This document shows positions 18,212 through 26,814 of a stretch of DNA of 64,000 nucleotides, in pieces; position 1 is the stretch's first letter; the number at the start of each line of letters is the position of its first letter. The translations under genes were made by a program, and so were the position numbers. The stretch is taken from NCBI GenBank assembly GCA_021739765.1, contig JAIPBD010000019.1:1-64000 (forward strand). Reading direction: 5' to 3'. Source of the DNA: Melioribacteraceae bacterium. GTDB taxonomy: Bacteria; Bacteroidota; Ignavibacteria; Ignavibacteriales; Melioribacteraceae. The notes below the pieces were generated by a model that did not search any database, was not told the DNA's origin, and saw only the letters and a list, made by a program, of their open reading frames with translations.

Positions 18212-18435
18212 ACTAATCTTGCTAAAACAAAAATTGAAAGAATAAAAATTATTCCGAGGAAACGGATAAAAACTTCGTATCCGATGTTTTCCGCAGAAGG
18301 AATCTCCCAATTTAATCTTGATATTTTCGAAAGAGTTTGCCAAACCCTTCCCCATCCTTTAAATATAAAGATTGCAACAAAGTGGGCGTAAAGACTTACA
18401 ATAATTATCGTCAATATCGCTGCCAACAAGTTCAT
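18184..18435 (-). CDS. Small membrane protein, 83 aa, unknown
   Basis: The frame starts with ATG and encodes two strongly hydrophobic segments: about residues 3-25 (LLAAILTIIIVSLYAHFVAIFIF) and about 57-78 (FIRFLGIIFILSIFVLARLVYL). A 30-residue polar linker between them contains W-G-R-V-W-Q and LNWEIPSAENIGYE. The pattern fits a genuine small inner-membrane protein with both ends on the same side. No family is recognised. Its neighbours are decayed or doubtful genes, so no functional context is available. Confidence 0.55.
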   Translation of the reverse strand: MNLLAAILTIIIVSLYAHFVAIFIFKGWGRVWQTLSKISRLNWEIPSAENIGYEVFIRFLGIIFILSIFVLARLVYLAFESVL

Positions 18436-18586
18436 TGTTAAAATGCCGTTATATCTGTTTGTTCAGATAGTATTATACTAATATTCGCCATAAAACCCAT
18501 TAATCTCGAACAAACGCCAATTTAAAAGGTTTTAGTGCGATGTTAAATTTATGGATGCGAATATCATTAGAATAAAATCATCGGGA

Positions 18587-19678
18587 TCATTTTCTCTTCA
18601 AAACAACAACGCTTACATCGTCGTTTTGAATTGCGTTTGCTAGAAAATAGTTAAGGTTTTCTTTCAAGCGGTTTGTTATCTCTTCTACTGATTTATCAGC
18701 ATTACTTAGAATAGTTTTTTCAACTCGTTCGAGTCCGAATTGCAATTTCGCCTCGTTCATAAGTTCGCAAAGGCCATCGGTGTAAAAAACCAAAATATCT
18801 CCCGAACTGGATTTAACTTGTACTTCTTCGAGGGATTTTTCGAATACTCCGTGATCGTTAAATCCGATTCCAAGTCCTTTTTGCTCGATGTGTTCGAATT
18901 CCCCACTTTCCTTCTTAAAGTGAATAACCGGAGCGTGACCGGCTCTGCAAATTTTTAAAGTTCCATCTTTCTCTATCGAAGCGGCGGAAAGTGTTAAGAA
19001 AAAATCCCGCTTTAATTTTTGAGAAAAATATTTTTTCAATTTGATAACGATTTCTTTAACATCTTTTATTTGACTCGAAAGCAGATTAATTATTGCTTGA
19101 ACTCGAACCATATAAAGAGCCGCCGCGATTCCTTTTCCGGAAATATCGCCAATCACCAGCAAATGCCTGTCTTCACAATCCAGTTCGATATAATCGTAAT
19201 AATCTCCGCCAACCTCCTTGGCCGACTGATAGAAAGCAGCAATGTCGTAGTTTTTATTTTCGAATGGTGGTTTGGGAATTAAGCTGTCCTGAACTTTTGT
19301 CGCAGAAACCAAATCGCTTTTTGAAATCAGTTTATCCGCAAGTTCAAACGCGAGCAGCAGGTTCATAATTAGAAATGAAAGAACCAGATACATGTTGTTT
19401 GGTCCGAGAATTCCGATAAAGAAGATAAAAACCGCGATAAAGTAAAAAAGTCTCCTTGCCGGTGTAAGTTTAAGCAGAAACGCATTGATCAGATTTTTAA
19501 TAAAAACAAGAACCCGAACAAACTTCCCGGAACGTTCATCAGGTCGTTTAATTTCATGAGCAAAATATTCATAAACCTCATTAGCGTCCCTTTTAATAAG
19601 GCGTTCAATCTCATCAAAACTGAGATCGCTTGTGTATAAATCAAATATTCTTTTTATAGGGTTTTCTTTTTTCACCAA
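18587..19678 (-). CDS. SpoIIE-type PP2C serine phosphatase, membrane-anchored
   Basis: 363 residues. The first ~60 are cytosolic, followed by two or three membrane segments (~70-120, LFYFIAVFIFFIGILG and MYLVLSFLIMNLLLAFELA). The catalytic SpoIIE/RsbU-type PP2C domain fills ~130-360. It has the metal-binding motifs GGDYYDY and VIGDISGKGIAAALYM, then GHAPVIHF, FYTDGLCELMN and, at the end, NDDVSVVVLKRK. Such enzymes dephosphorylate anti-sigma-factor antagonists in partner-switching stress circuits. No anti-sigma kinase or STAS-domain partner is encoded nearby. The start is TTG 19678 or the adjacent GTG 19675; neither has a strong ribosome site. Confidence 0.9.
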   Translation of the reverse strand: MVKKENPIKRIFDLYTSDLSFDEIERLIKRDANEVYEYFAHEIKRPDERSGKFVRVLVFIKNLINAFLLKLTPARRLFYFIAVFIFFIGILGPNNMYLVLSFLIMNLLLAFELADKLISKSDLVSATKVQDSLIPKPPFENKNYDIAAFYQSAKEVGGDYYDYIELDCEDRHLLVIGDISGKGIAAALYMVRVQAIINLLSSQIKDVKEIVIKLKKYFSQKLKRDFFLTLSAASIEKDGTLKICRAGHAPVIHFKKESGEFEHIEQKGLGIGFNDHGVFEKSLEEVQVKSSSGDILVFYTDGLCELMNEAKLQFGLERVEKTILSNADKSVEEITNRLKENLNYFLANAIQNDDVSVVVLKRK

Positions 19679-20018
19679 ACTATCCGGAGATTATTGATTT
19701 TTAGACGGTTGTTTTTTGAATCTGTTCTTATAATTTAAAAATAGTTTTCATTTGCCTCTAAACCAAACCGAACAAATTTTCTCATAATTGAAGAAGACAA
19801 AAAGACAAAGAATCTTATAAATGAGAACGGCAGTTATATTATGAGGAATTGACGAAAGCTCTCAATAATTTCCGAAAAGCGTATTGGGCGTCCTTTTTCA
19901 ATTTTTTGGTTAAACAGAATTAATTACCTTTAGTATCGCAATAAATTTTTATTTGTATTTGAGGACTTAAATATCTGGTCTAATATTTGAGACCCTAAAA
20001 CATTCGGAAAGGAAACAC
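19679..20018. other. Divergent gap, phosphatase/ccm
   Basis: 340 bases with no supported gene. It must hold the promoters of the phosphatase (minus) and the ccm operon (plus). TACCTTTA near 19926-19933 is one base off a Bacteroidota -7 box. AAGGAAACAC precedes the ccmC ATG. Confidence 0.4.
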
Positions 20019-20717
20019 ATGTACTGGAAATATACACTCTTTGTTTTAATGTCATTTGTAATCGTTGCCGGGTTGTCTTTCCCCATTGTCAGCAGTCCGT
20101 CTGTGTGGTACGAATTCCCATTAATACCGGGATTGGAGGAAAAAGCAAAAATCATATTTTTTCATGTTCCCACTGCCTGGTTATCCGTAATTTCGTTTTT
20201 GATGGCAATGGTTTATGGTATAAAATATCTTAGCAAAAAAAATCTTGATGACGACGCAAAATCAAACGCGGCGCTTCAACTTGGAATGATATTCACAATC
20301 CTCGCGACAGTTACCGGATCAATTTGGGCGAAGTTTACTTGGGGTGCTTTTTGGCACTGGGATCCCCGTGAAACAAGCATTTTTATTCTTCTTTTAATTT
20401 ACGGCTCCCTTTTTGCTTTACGTTCCGCGATCGAAAACGAAGATAAAAGAGCTCGCCTTTCTGCCGTTTATTCGATTTTTGCATTTTTAACCGTTCCCTT
20501 TTTCATATTTATAATGCCGCGCATCATGCCCGGTTTACATCCCGGTTCTGCAAACGACACAAACTCCGGCCCGGTTGTAGATTTTCAAATGAATGCCAAT
20601 ATGATGTTGGTGTTTTACTTGTCGCTTACCGCTTTCACAATTCTGTATTTTTGGATGTGGAATATCGGATACAAAACAATCATAATTAAAGACAAACTTT
20701 CTAAAAAATTAATCTGA
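20019..20717 (+). CDS. ccmC: Heme exporter/cytochrome c biogenesis protein CcmC
   Basis: 232 residues with six hydrophobic segments. The WWD heme-handling signature is present as WGAFWHWDPRETS, followed by FILLLIYG. Flanking histidines occur at FFHVPTAW and MPGLHPG, as expected of CcmC, which loads heme onto CcmE in the inner membrane during system I cytochrome c maturation. AAGGAA lies upstream of the ATG. The gene leads a tight ccmC-D-E-F run (gaps of 8, -11 and 24 bases). No ccmA or ccmB lies upstream in this window, so the ABC partner must be encoded elsewhere. The length is typical. Confidence 0.93.
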   Translation: MYWKYTLFVLMSFVIVAGLSFPIVSSPSVWYEFPLIPGLEEKAKIIFFHVPTAWLSVISFLMAMVYGIKYLSKKNLDDDAKSNAALQLGMIFTILATVTGSIWAKFTWGAFWHWDPRETSIFILLLIYGSLFALRSAIENEDKRARLSAVYSIFAFLTVPFFIFIMPRIMPGLHPGSANDTNSGPVVDFQMNANMMLVFYLSLTAFTILYFWMWNIGYKTIIIKDKLSKKLI

Positions 20718-20725
20718 GGTATAAA

Positions 20726-20875
20726 TTGGAAAGCTTTCTCGAACAAAATTCTATATATATTGTATTATTCATTGTCCTTACCGTTTGGACGGGCATATTT
20801 GTTTATTTATTAAATCTCGATAAAAGTCTTAAAAAAATCGAAGAGGAATTAGGAGATAGTCTAAATGAAAAGTAA
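20726..20875 (+). CDS. ccmD: CcmD-like small membrane protein
   Basis: 49 residues from a TTG start: MESFLEQNS, then one membrane helix (IYIVLFIVLTVWTGIFVYLL), then a charged amphipathic tail (LDKSLKKIEEELG). TGAGG lies six bases before the TTG and overlaps the ccmC stop. The stop overlaps the ccmE start by 11 bases. CcmD is poorly conserved in sequence, but this topology, size and position between ccmC and ccmE are diagnostic. It stabilises the CcmC-CcmE complex and helps release holo-CcmE. Confidence 0.82.
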   Translation: MESFLEQNSIYIVLFIVLTVWTGIFVYLLNLDKSLKKIEEELGDSLNEK

Positions 20876-21251
20876 ATATATTTTTGGCGGTTTTATCATC
20901 GTGGTTTTTTTCTCGTTGATGGGATACCTCTTTACCGAAACCAATATTGGTTACGAAGAGGATTTTTCTAACGTAATTAATTCTGAGAAAACTGTTCGCG
21001 CTACCGGGTTTTGGGTAAAGGAAAAAAGCTATAATGTTGATAATCAAAAAAAGCTGTTTTCGTTTTACATGAAGGATTACAACGACACCGAAATCAAAGT
21101 TGTTTATAAAGGAGCGATTCCAAATAATTTTGAATCGGCAACAAGTGTTGTTGTAACCGGAAAATATCAAAATGGCGTTTTTGTGGCAAAAGACATCCTA
21201 ACCAAATGTCCTTCAAAGTATGAAGAAGAATTTGAAGGAAGTGCAACTTAA
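20865..21251 (+). CDS. ccmE: Cytochrome c maturation protein CcmE, Cys (CxxxY) type
   Basis: 128 residues: an N-terminal membrane anchor (~5-22), then an OB-fold periplasmic domain (VRATGFWVKEKS, then SFYMKDYNDTEIKVVYKGAIPNNF). The C-terminal heme-attachment motif is CPSKY (Cys115, Tyr119) in place of the usual HxxxY. The histidine that forms the covalent heme bond in Escherichia coli is therefore replaced by cysteine. Cys-type CcmE is known from archaea, some Deltaproteobacteria and a few other lineages, often with a reduced ccm set. The protein carries heme from CcmC to CcmF. It is translationally coupled to ccmD. Confidence 0.92.
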   Translation: MKSKYIFGGFIIVVFFSLMGYLFTETNIGYEEDFSNVINSEKTVRATGFWVKEKSYNVDNQKKLFSFYMKDYNDTEIKVVYKGAIPNNFESATSVVVTGKYQNGVFVAKDILTKCPSKYEEEFEGSAT

Positions 21252-21275
21252 TCTTGACTCGAAAGGAGTTTTTCA

Positions 21276-23675
21276 ATGATCGGCAATATACTCGTAACTC
21301 TTGCTCTGCTCGCAAGTATATTTACAATGATAATGTACTATTATTCTTACAAGGGCTACACAAATACATTAGTTTACGCTCGAATAGGATATCATGTGAT
21401 GGCTGTAGCGGTTGTTGTGGCAAGTGCTTTGCTTCTGCATGCAATTATTACTCATGATTATTCATATAAATATGTTTACAGTTACAGCGGTAGCGGAATG
21501 TCGCTGGGGCTTCTGATATCAACCTTTTACGCCGGACAGGAAGGAAGCTTTATGCTTTGGTTCTTGTTCACAACCATTGTTGGATTGGTTCTCCTGGATT
21601 ATTCATCCAAACGAGGTGATCTCGAACCACGGGTAATGCTTGTTTTTACTCTGGCAGTTTCATTTCTGGCTTTGATGGTAAATCCGGCTCTTAAATCACC
21701 ATTCAATTTTATTTGGATGGAAGAGGCTTACATTGATATCAGTAAAATCAATCAAGCGTTTCTCTCTTTACCTCTTCTGCAAGGTCACATATTCCAAGAT
21801 GCTCAAAACAACACCTCTTTCGTTCGAATGAGTGCAGAGTTGGTAGCCGGCTTAAAAGGAGCCGGAATAGCCTTCAATCAATTTCTGATTGAAGGAAAAG
21901 GACTAAATCCGCTGCTTCAAAACTTCTGGATGCAAATTCACCCCCCATTGCTTTTTGTAGGCTTCTCGATGGCAACCGTTCCTTTCGCTTTCGCTTTCGC
22001 GGCAATGATGAAAAACGATTATCAAGATTGGGTTAAACAAGCTTTGCCCTGGACTCTTGCCGGAATGGGAGTTCTTGGTCTGGCAATTATGCTCGGCGGT
22101 TATTGGGCTTACGGAGTACTCGGATGGGGCGGATATTGGGGCTGGGATCCTGTAGAAAATTCATCCCTCGTTCCTTGGATTATAGGAGTGGCATCTGTAC
22201 ACACTCTTCTCGTTCAAAAGAAAACTCAGGATTCCGGAAAAGGAAGCCGCTTTGTTAAAACAAATCTAATTCTAAGCATAATGACATACCTGTTGGTGCT
22301 TTACAGTACGTTTTTAACAAGAAGCGGAATCCTTGGCGATTCTTCAGTTCATTCTTTTGTCGATCCCGGAATGACGGTTTATCTTCTTCTCGTGCTGTTT
22401 GTCGGTACGTTTACGCTCTTGGGTTTTGGCGGAATCATTTACCGATGGAAATATTTAAACCAAAAATTCAATTTTGAAGATGATACACTTTCCAGGGAAT
22501 TGGCTTTGTTTACCGGGGCGGCAACACTTATCGCTTCAGCGGTAATAATTTTGGTTGGAACTTCCGCTCCAATTTTTGGGCAAACTGTAGAAATTAGATT
22601 TTATAATGAATTAAACCTTCCGATTGGAATTATAATTGGTCTGATAAACGGACTCAGTTTGATTTTGAAATGGAAACACACTAAAGGAAATGATCTCTGG
22701 AAATCCTCACAAATATACCTTGGAGTTGCTACGGCAATTACTCTCGGAGTTGTTTTTATAGGCGGAGTTACCGATGTAATGCAGGTGATTTTCACGTTTT
22801 CGGCTTCATTCGCTTTGTCTGTAAATTCAGACATCGCTTATAAGATTGTAAGAAAGAAAACAACTTTTGCCGGCGCATACATTGCTCATGTAGGAATAGC
22901 GTTATTTATGCTTGGTGTTGTCGCTACGGGAGGTTATACCTCAAACGAACAAGTTGATTTAGTAAAAGGCAAGCCAACCGAAGTTCTGGGTCGCCAACTT
23001 ACTTTTACCGGCTATTCTCCCACTGTGGATGGGAAGTATGCTTTCAATATCGAAGTTGACGAAGGCGGAAGTAAATCAACCGTTGCTCCGGTGATGTATA
23101 TCGCCGAGTTTAACAACAGCTTGATGCGCGAGCCGGATATATTAACAACGCTGACAAAGGATTTCTACGTTTCCCCACTTAGTTACGATGATAAACGTCA
23201 AACTCAATCCGGTTCGGATGGTAGAGCGGTTACTTTAACAAAAGGAACTTCAACCGATTACAACGGAGCAAAAATCACATTCGAAAGTTTTGACTTCCCC
23301 GAAGAAGGAATGTCTTCAATGATGGGCGGTGGAGATTTTGAGATTGGTGCAAAAATAATCGTCAACGTGGATGGACAAACGTTTGAAGTTGAACCAAAAC
23401 TTACAAGCGATGGCCAAAATAGAGTCTTTGTTCCCGCATCCATTCAAGAAGCAAATCTAAAAATTGGGATGACAAACTTAGACGCTTCGGGCTCGGTTAG
23501 TCTTTTGTTATCTACGATTTCAGGGGGTTCGGAACCGGTTCAAACACCGGAAGAAGTTCTTTCGGTGGAAGCCAGCGTTAAACCTTTTATTAATCTTGTT
23601 TGGTTAGGCGTTTTGCTTATGACTGCGGGCTTTGTTGTTTCCGTTGTCCGAAGAACAAAAGAATCTCAATCATAA
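21276..23675 (+). CDS. ccmF: Cytochrome c heme lyase subunit CcmF
   Basis: 799 residues and about 15 membrane segments. The WWD motif reads WGGYWGWDPVENSSLVPW, and histidine-bearing loops are visible (FWMQIHPPLLFVGFS, and SVHTLLVQ). A large periplasmic domain lies near the C-terminus (~560-770), followed by a last membrane helix (FINLVWLGVLLMTAGFVVSVV). CcmF takes heme from CcmE and attaches it to apocytochrome c. AAGGAG precedes the ATG. The length is somewhat above the E. coli protein (~650) because of the C-terminal periplasmic insert, which is common in this phylum. No ccmG or ccmH follows. Confidence 0.93.
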   Translation: MIGNILVTLALLASIFTMIMYYYSYKGYTNTLVYARIGYHVMAVAVVVASALLLHAIITHDYSYKYVYSYSGSGMSLGLLISTFYAGQEGSFMLWFLFTTIVGLVLLDYSSKRGDLEPRVMLVFTLAVSFLALMVNPALKSPFNFIWMEEAYIDISKINQAFLSLPLLQGHIFQDAQNNTSFVRMSAELVAGLKGAGIAFNQFLIEGKGLNPLLQNFWMQIHPPLLFVGFSMATVPFAFAFAAMMKNDYQDWVKQALPWTLAGMGVLGLAIMLGGYWAYGVLGWGGYWGWDPVENSSLVPWIIGVASVHTLLVQKKTQDSGKGSRFVKTNLILSIMTYLLVLYSTFLTRSGILGDSSVHSFVDPGMTVYLLLVLFVGTFTLLGFGGIIYRWKYLNQKFNFEDDTLSRELALFTGAATLIASAVIILVGTSAPIFGQTVEIRFYNELNLPIGIIIGLINGLSLILKWKHTKGNDLWKSSQIYLGVATAITLGVVFIGGVTDVMQVIFTFSASFALSVNSDIAYKIVRKKTTFAGAYIAHVGIALFMLGVVATGGYTSNEQVDLVKGKPTEVLGRQLTFTGYSPTVDGKYAFNIEVDEGGSKSTVAPVMYIAEFNNSLMREPDILTTLTKDFYVSPLSYDDKRQTQSGSDGRAVTLTKGTSTDYNGAKITFESFDFPEEGMSSMMGGGDFEIGAKIIVNVDGQTFEVEPKLTSDGQNRVFVPASIQEANLKIGMTNLDASGSVSLLLSTISGGSEPVQTPEEVLSVEASVKPFINLVWLGVLLMTAGFVVSVVRRTKESQS

Positions 23676-23690
23676 CCTCTTAAATTAATA

Positions 23691-23723
23691 ATTAAAGACC
23701 GCTAGCAACCTGCGGTCTTTAAT
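23691..23723 (+). terminator. Terminator after ccmF
   Basis: A perfect 12-base stem ATTAAAGACCGC / GCGGTCTTTAAT with a 9-base loop lies 15 bases past the ccmF stop. It is followed by an AT-rich tract and marks the end of the ccm operon. Confidence 0.85.
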
Positions 23724-23840
23724 TAAATTTAATAGCTCACAAATACATTCCCGCTTATCTTCAACTCGCTTGATTGCTCCCTGAGCTTTGTCTAAATTGG
23801 TTGTTGTGAAATTTATCCTCTCCCAGTCGGAAAAAATATT

Positions 23841-24143
23841 ATGAAAAAGAACGAACTTGTTGCACAAATTCTAAAGTTTGTTAAAGAAAAGGGCGGCTCT
23901 CCAAAACACTACTATGTTGGTACATCAAGCGATCCGGGCACAAAAATGTTTACGATGCACTTGGTACAGCCACTTGGAGGAATATACAAATATATTGCTG
24001 CCGATAGTTTTGAAGAAGCCGTTGCCGCAAAAACCGATCTGATCGAAAACCATGGGTTTGACGGAAGAGATTCGAGAGAAAGCCCGAAGGCGACCTATAT
24101 ATATGTTTACAAAAAAACTGCCGGATCAAAACAAGAACTCTAA
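23841..24143 (+). CDS. Small protein resembling a degenerate GIY-YIG domain
   Basis: 100 residues. The order HYYVGTSSDPGTKMF..., then IAADSFEEAVAAKTDLIENHGFDG, then ATYIYVYKK resembles atypical GIY-YIG proteins. Those read YVGITxDPxRRL, then A-x-S-x-x-x-A-x-x-V-E-x-x-x-x-x-x-G-x-x-G, and end in VYVYK. The catalytic arginine position holds TK, and the usual glutamate appears as Asp or is missing, so nuclease activity is unlikely. This is motif comparison from memory, not a search result. It is a single-gene unit between two terminators; its role is unknown. Confidence 0.6.
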   Translation: MKKNELVAQILKFVKEKGGSPKHYYVGTSSDPGTKMFTMHLVQPLGGIYKYIAADSFEEAVAAKTDLIENHGFDGRDSRESPKATYIYVYKKTAGSKQEL

Positions 24144-24271
24144 TCTTTTTCCACCACTGAAAAATTTATCGTAGTTATACGTAGTCCGTTCTTAAAATCT
24201 TTTACTATACTTGGAAATAGCAGGTTGTTATGAGACCAACCTTGATGCGCTTCATTGCGTTCTCTTCCTTT

Positions 24272-24307
24272 AAAGTCCGATACGAATTATTGTATCGGGC
24301 TTTTTTT
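24272..24307 (+). terminator. Rho-independent terminator
   Basis: A 12-base stem AAAGTCCGATAC / GTATCGGGCTTT (one G-T pair), an 8-base loop and a run of seven T residues lie about 130 bases past the stop of the 100-residue gene and before the TauE-like gene. Confidence 0.85.
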
Positions 24308-24353
24308 ATATTGTCGATCAAATCCATAATTCTTTTAATTTAGTGAGTTTGTC

Positions 24354-25142
24354 TTGGAATACTTAATAATTATCCTGGTTGCGCTTTTTGTTGCCGGACT
24401 AACATTTTTCTCCGGATTTGGACTTGGGACCTTGTTGATGCCGGCATTTGCTCTATTTTTCCCGATCGAAGTCGCAATTGCCGCAACAGCGGTAGTTCAT
24501 TTGGCAAATAATATTTTCAAAATCTTTCTGATCGGAAAGCATACTAACTTTAATATTCTTGCACGATTCGCTATTCCTGCGGCAATATTTGCTGCCGTTG
24601 GAGCTTATCTTTTAAGCTATTTGTCCAAACTTGAACCAATCTTTGAATATACTTTATTCGATTCCTCTTTTTTTGTTGAACCAATAAAATTAATTGTCGC
24701 CATTTTGATGGGAATTTTTGCTTATGTGGAGTTAACTCCAAAGTTAAAGGATCTATCAATTGATCAAAAATATATTCCGTTTGGAGGCGTACTTTCAGGT
24801 TTTTTTGGAGGTCTTTCCGGCCATCAAGGAGCTTTAAGAACAGCGTTTTTAATTCACGCCGGACTAGAAAAGAAGGCGTTTATAGGCACAATGGTTTCCT
24901 CTGCCGTATTGATTGATGTAAGCCGACTTATAATTTACGGAACATCCTTTTTCGCGGAAAGTTTTTCGATCCTCAGCGCACGAGGCTCTCTGGATCTAAT
25001 TTTATACGGAAGTCTTGCCGCTTTCGTCGGTTCTGCAATCGGAAGATATTTGTTGGAAAAAGTAACCTTCGACGGAATTCAAAGAACCGTTGCGGTGATG
25101 TTGGTCATTCTCGCAATTGGGTTGGCCGCCGGGATAATTTAA
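24354..25142 (+). CDS. TauE/SafE family permease
   Basis: 262 residues with about eight membrane segments. The start is TTG, with no ATG available. The family's duplicated motif is visible as GFGLGTLLMPAFALFFPIEVAIAATAVVHLANN in the first half and GGLSGHQGALRTAFLIHAGL in the second. TauE/SafE proteins export sulfite, sulfoacetate or related organosulfur anions, but many members are uncharacterised. The gene stands alone; no sulfur-metabolism genes flank it, so the substrate cannot be named. Downstream, a separate outer-membrane gene starts after a 64-base gap. Confidence 0.88.
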   Translation: MEYLIIILVALFVAGLTFFSGFGLGTLLMPAFALFFPIEVAIAATAVVHLANNIFKIFLIGKHTNFNILARFAIPAAIFAAVGAYLLSYLSKLEPIFEYTLFDSSFFVEPIKLIVAILMGIFAYVELTPKLKDLSIDQKYIPFGGVLSGFFGGLSGHQGALRTAFLIHAGLEKKAFIGTMVSSAVLIDVSRLIIYGTSFFAESFSILSARGSLDLILYGSLAAFVGSAIGRYLLEKVTFDGIQRTVAVMLVILAIGLAAGII

Positions 25143-25206
25143 TTAATGATTCTTTTGGCTTATCTCAATATCTTTAGGACTTCTATTTTTATTATTGGGG
25201 GAAATA

Positions 25207-25845
25207 ATGAAAAAATTAGCTTTTGTACTTTTATTCTGCGCTTTTGCTAATTCGTACGGACAATACACTTCTGCATCAATAAAGTTGGGGACATTTGTTC
25301 CCGATGCAACCGATGCCGGATTTGTTCTGGGTTACATGGGCGGAAAGTATATCGACGAAAATCTGGATATCGGTTGGAGTGTTGACTGGTTTCATAAAAC
25401 ATATGTTGATAAAAGTTTAGTAACAGAACTAAACAATCAGATCGGAATTCCCAACGCGGAAATCAATGAACTAAGAGCCAGAACCAACCTGCACGATATT
25501 CCCGTTCTTTTTAATATGGTTGGTCATTTTCCGCTGGATCACAGAAAACTTAGAGCCTATGTAACCGGTGGAATCGGAGCAGAAATATTGCTTGTCTTTT
25601 ACCGCGATTTTACTAATCCCGACGAGGACGACCTGCAAGTCGCTTTTGATTTTAGCTGGCGTCTTGGTGCCGGAGTAACTTATGAATTAGGAAAACGTTC
25701 TGATTTACTCGCCGAAATCGGATATCATTCTTCCGAACCAAGCTGGACTTATGAAGTAGACGACAATAACGTTACACGAACTTTTGAAAGACGATTTGAC
25801 ATGAGCGGTTTTATGTTCAGGGTTGGTGTGAGATTATTCTATTAA
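25207..25845 (+). CDS. Outer-membrane beta-barrel-like secreted protein
   Basis: About 212 residues from ATG 25207, chosen over TTG 25195 because GGGGGA lies just before it. A clean signal peptide (MKKLAFVLLFCAFANSYG) is followed by alternating strands: YTSASIKLGTF, AGFVLGYMGGKYIDENLDIG, LRAYVTGGIGAEILLVF, FDFSWRLGAGVTYEL. It ends in an aromatic residue (FMFRVGVRLFY), as outer-membrane barrels do for BAM recognition. Size suggests an 8-stranded barrel. It is only ten bases upstream of the GDP-fucose genes, so it may be co-transcribed with them. No specific function is assigned. Confidence 0.75.
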   Translation: MKKLAFVLLFCAFANSYGQYTSASIKLGTFVPDATDAGFVLGYMGGKYIDENLDIGWSVDWFHKTYVDKSLVTELNNQIGIPNAEINELRARTNLHDIPVLFNMVGHFPLDHRKLRAYVTGGIGAEILLVFYRDFTNPDEDDLQVAFDFSWRLGAGVTYELGKRSDLLAEIGYHSSEPSWTYEVDDNNVTRTFERRFDMSGFMFRVGVRLFY

Positions 25846-25855
25846 TGGAGATTTA

Positions 25856-26803
25856 ATGACGAGTAAAAAGATTTATGTCGCCGGTCATCGTGGAATGGTG
25901 GGCTCGGCAATTTTAAGAAAGCTGGATACGGAAGGTTATAAAAACATCGTAACCAAAACTTTGTCAGAACTTGATCTTACCAATCAATCAGAAACCGAAA
26001 AGTTTGTTTTATCAGAAAGGCCCGATATTGTAATTGTTGCGGCAGCAAAAGTTGGAGGTATTTTAGCCAACAATACTTACCGCGCGGAGTTTTTGTATGA
26101 TAACCTAATGATCGAAGCAAATTTGATTCACAGCGCCCACAAAGCCGGTGTTGAAAAATTAATTTTCCTCGGGAGTTCGTGTATTTATCCCAAACTTGCA
26201 CCGCAGCCATTAAAGGAAGAATATTTGCTCACGGATTCGCTGGAGGAAACCAACGAGCCGTACGCAATTGCAAAAATCGCCGGAATTAAACTTTGTGAAA
26301 ATTATTACCGGCAATATGGAAGCAACTTTATTTCTGCAATGCCGACAAACCTTTACGGTCCGAATGATAATTTCGATTTAAAATCTTCGCATGTTTTGCC
26401 CGCACTTATGAGAAAATTTCACGAAGCAAAAGTTAACAAATCCGATTCTGTTGTAATCTGGGGATCCGGAAAGCCCAAAAGAGAGTTTTTACACGTTGAT
26501 GACTTAGCCAACGGAATTTACTTTTTAATGAAAAACGTTGGTGCAGCTGATTTATATTCAAAAAATATTAGTCAGATAAATATCGGAACCGGGGTTGATT
26601 TATCAATTTTGGAATTAGCCGAAAAGGTTAAAGCCGTTGTGGGTTATGATGGAAAAATCGAGATGGATTCTTCGAAACCTGACGGAACACCTCGCAAACT
26701 GATGGATGTTTCTCTCGCCCATGAACTCGGCTGGAAACACACAATCTCTCTTGATGAAGGAATCGCTTCAACTTATAAATGGTTTTTAGAAAACAATAAA
26801 TAG
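25856..26803 (+). CDS. fcl: GDP-L-fucose synthase
   Basis: 315 residues, the usual length. The N-terminal NADP-binding motif is [12 protein letters not shown] (G-x-x-G-x-x-G). The diagnostic [22 protein letters not shown] follows (catalytic Ser), then [23 protein letters not shown] with the YxxxK pair, and [13 protein letters not shown]. The enzyme epimerises and reduces GDP-4-keto-6-deoxymannose to GDP-L-fucose in the cytosol. It pairs with the dehydratase gene 11 bases downstream; GGAG precedes the ATG. Together they supply fucose for surface glycans, but no glycosyltransferase lies nearby. Confidence 0.96.
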   Translation: MTSKKIYVAGHRGMVGSAILRKLDTEGYKNIVTKTLSELDLTNQSETEKFVLSERPDIVIVAAAKVGGILANNTYRAEFLYDNLMIEANLIHSAHKAGVEKLIFLGSSCIYPKLAPQPLKEEYLLTDSLEETNEPYAIAKIAGIKLCENYYRQYGSNFISAMPTNLYGPNDNFDLKSSHVLPALMRKFHEAKVNKSDSVVIWGSGKPKREFLHVDDLANGIYFLMKNVGAADLYSKNISQINIGTGVDLSILELAEKVKAVVGYDGKIEMDSSKPDGTPRKLMDVSLAHELGWKHTISLDEGIASTYKWFLENNK

Positions 26804-26814
26804 GACTCCTACTA

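Noticed and set aside
21254-21457. A 67-residue frame overlapping the ccmF start
   Set aside because: It lies in another frame inside ccmF, which has a good ribosome site and full conservation.
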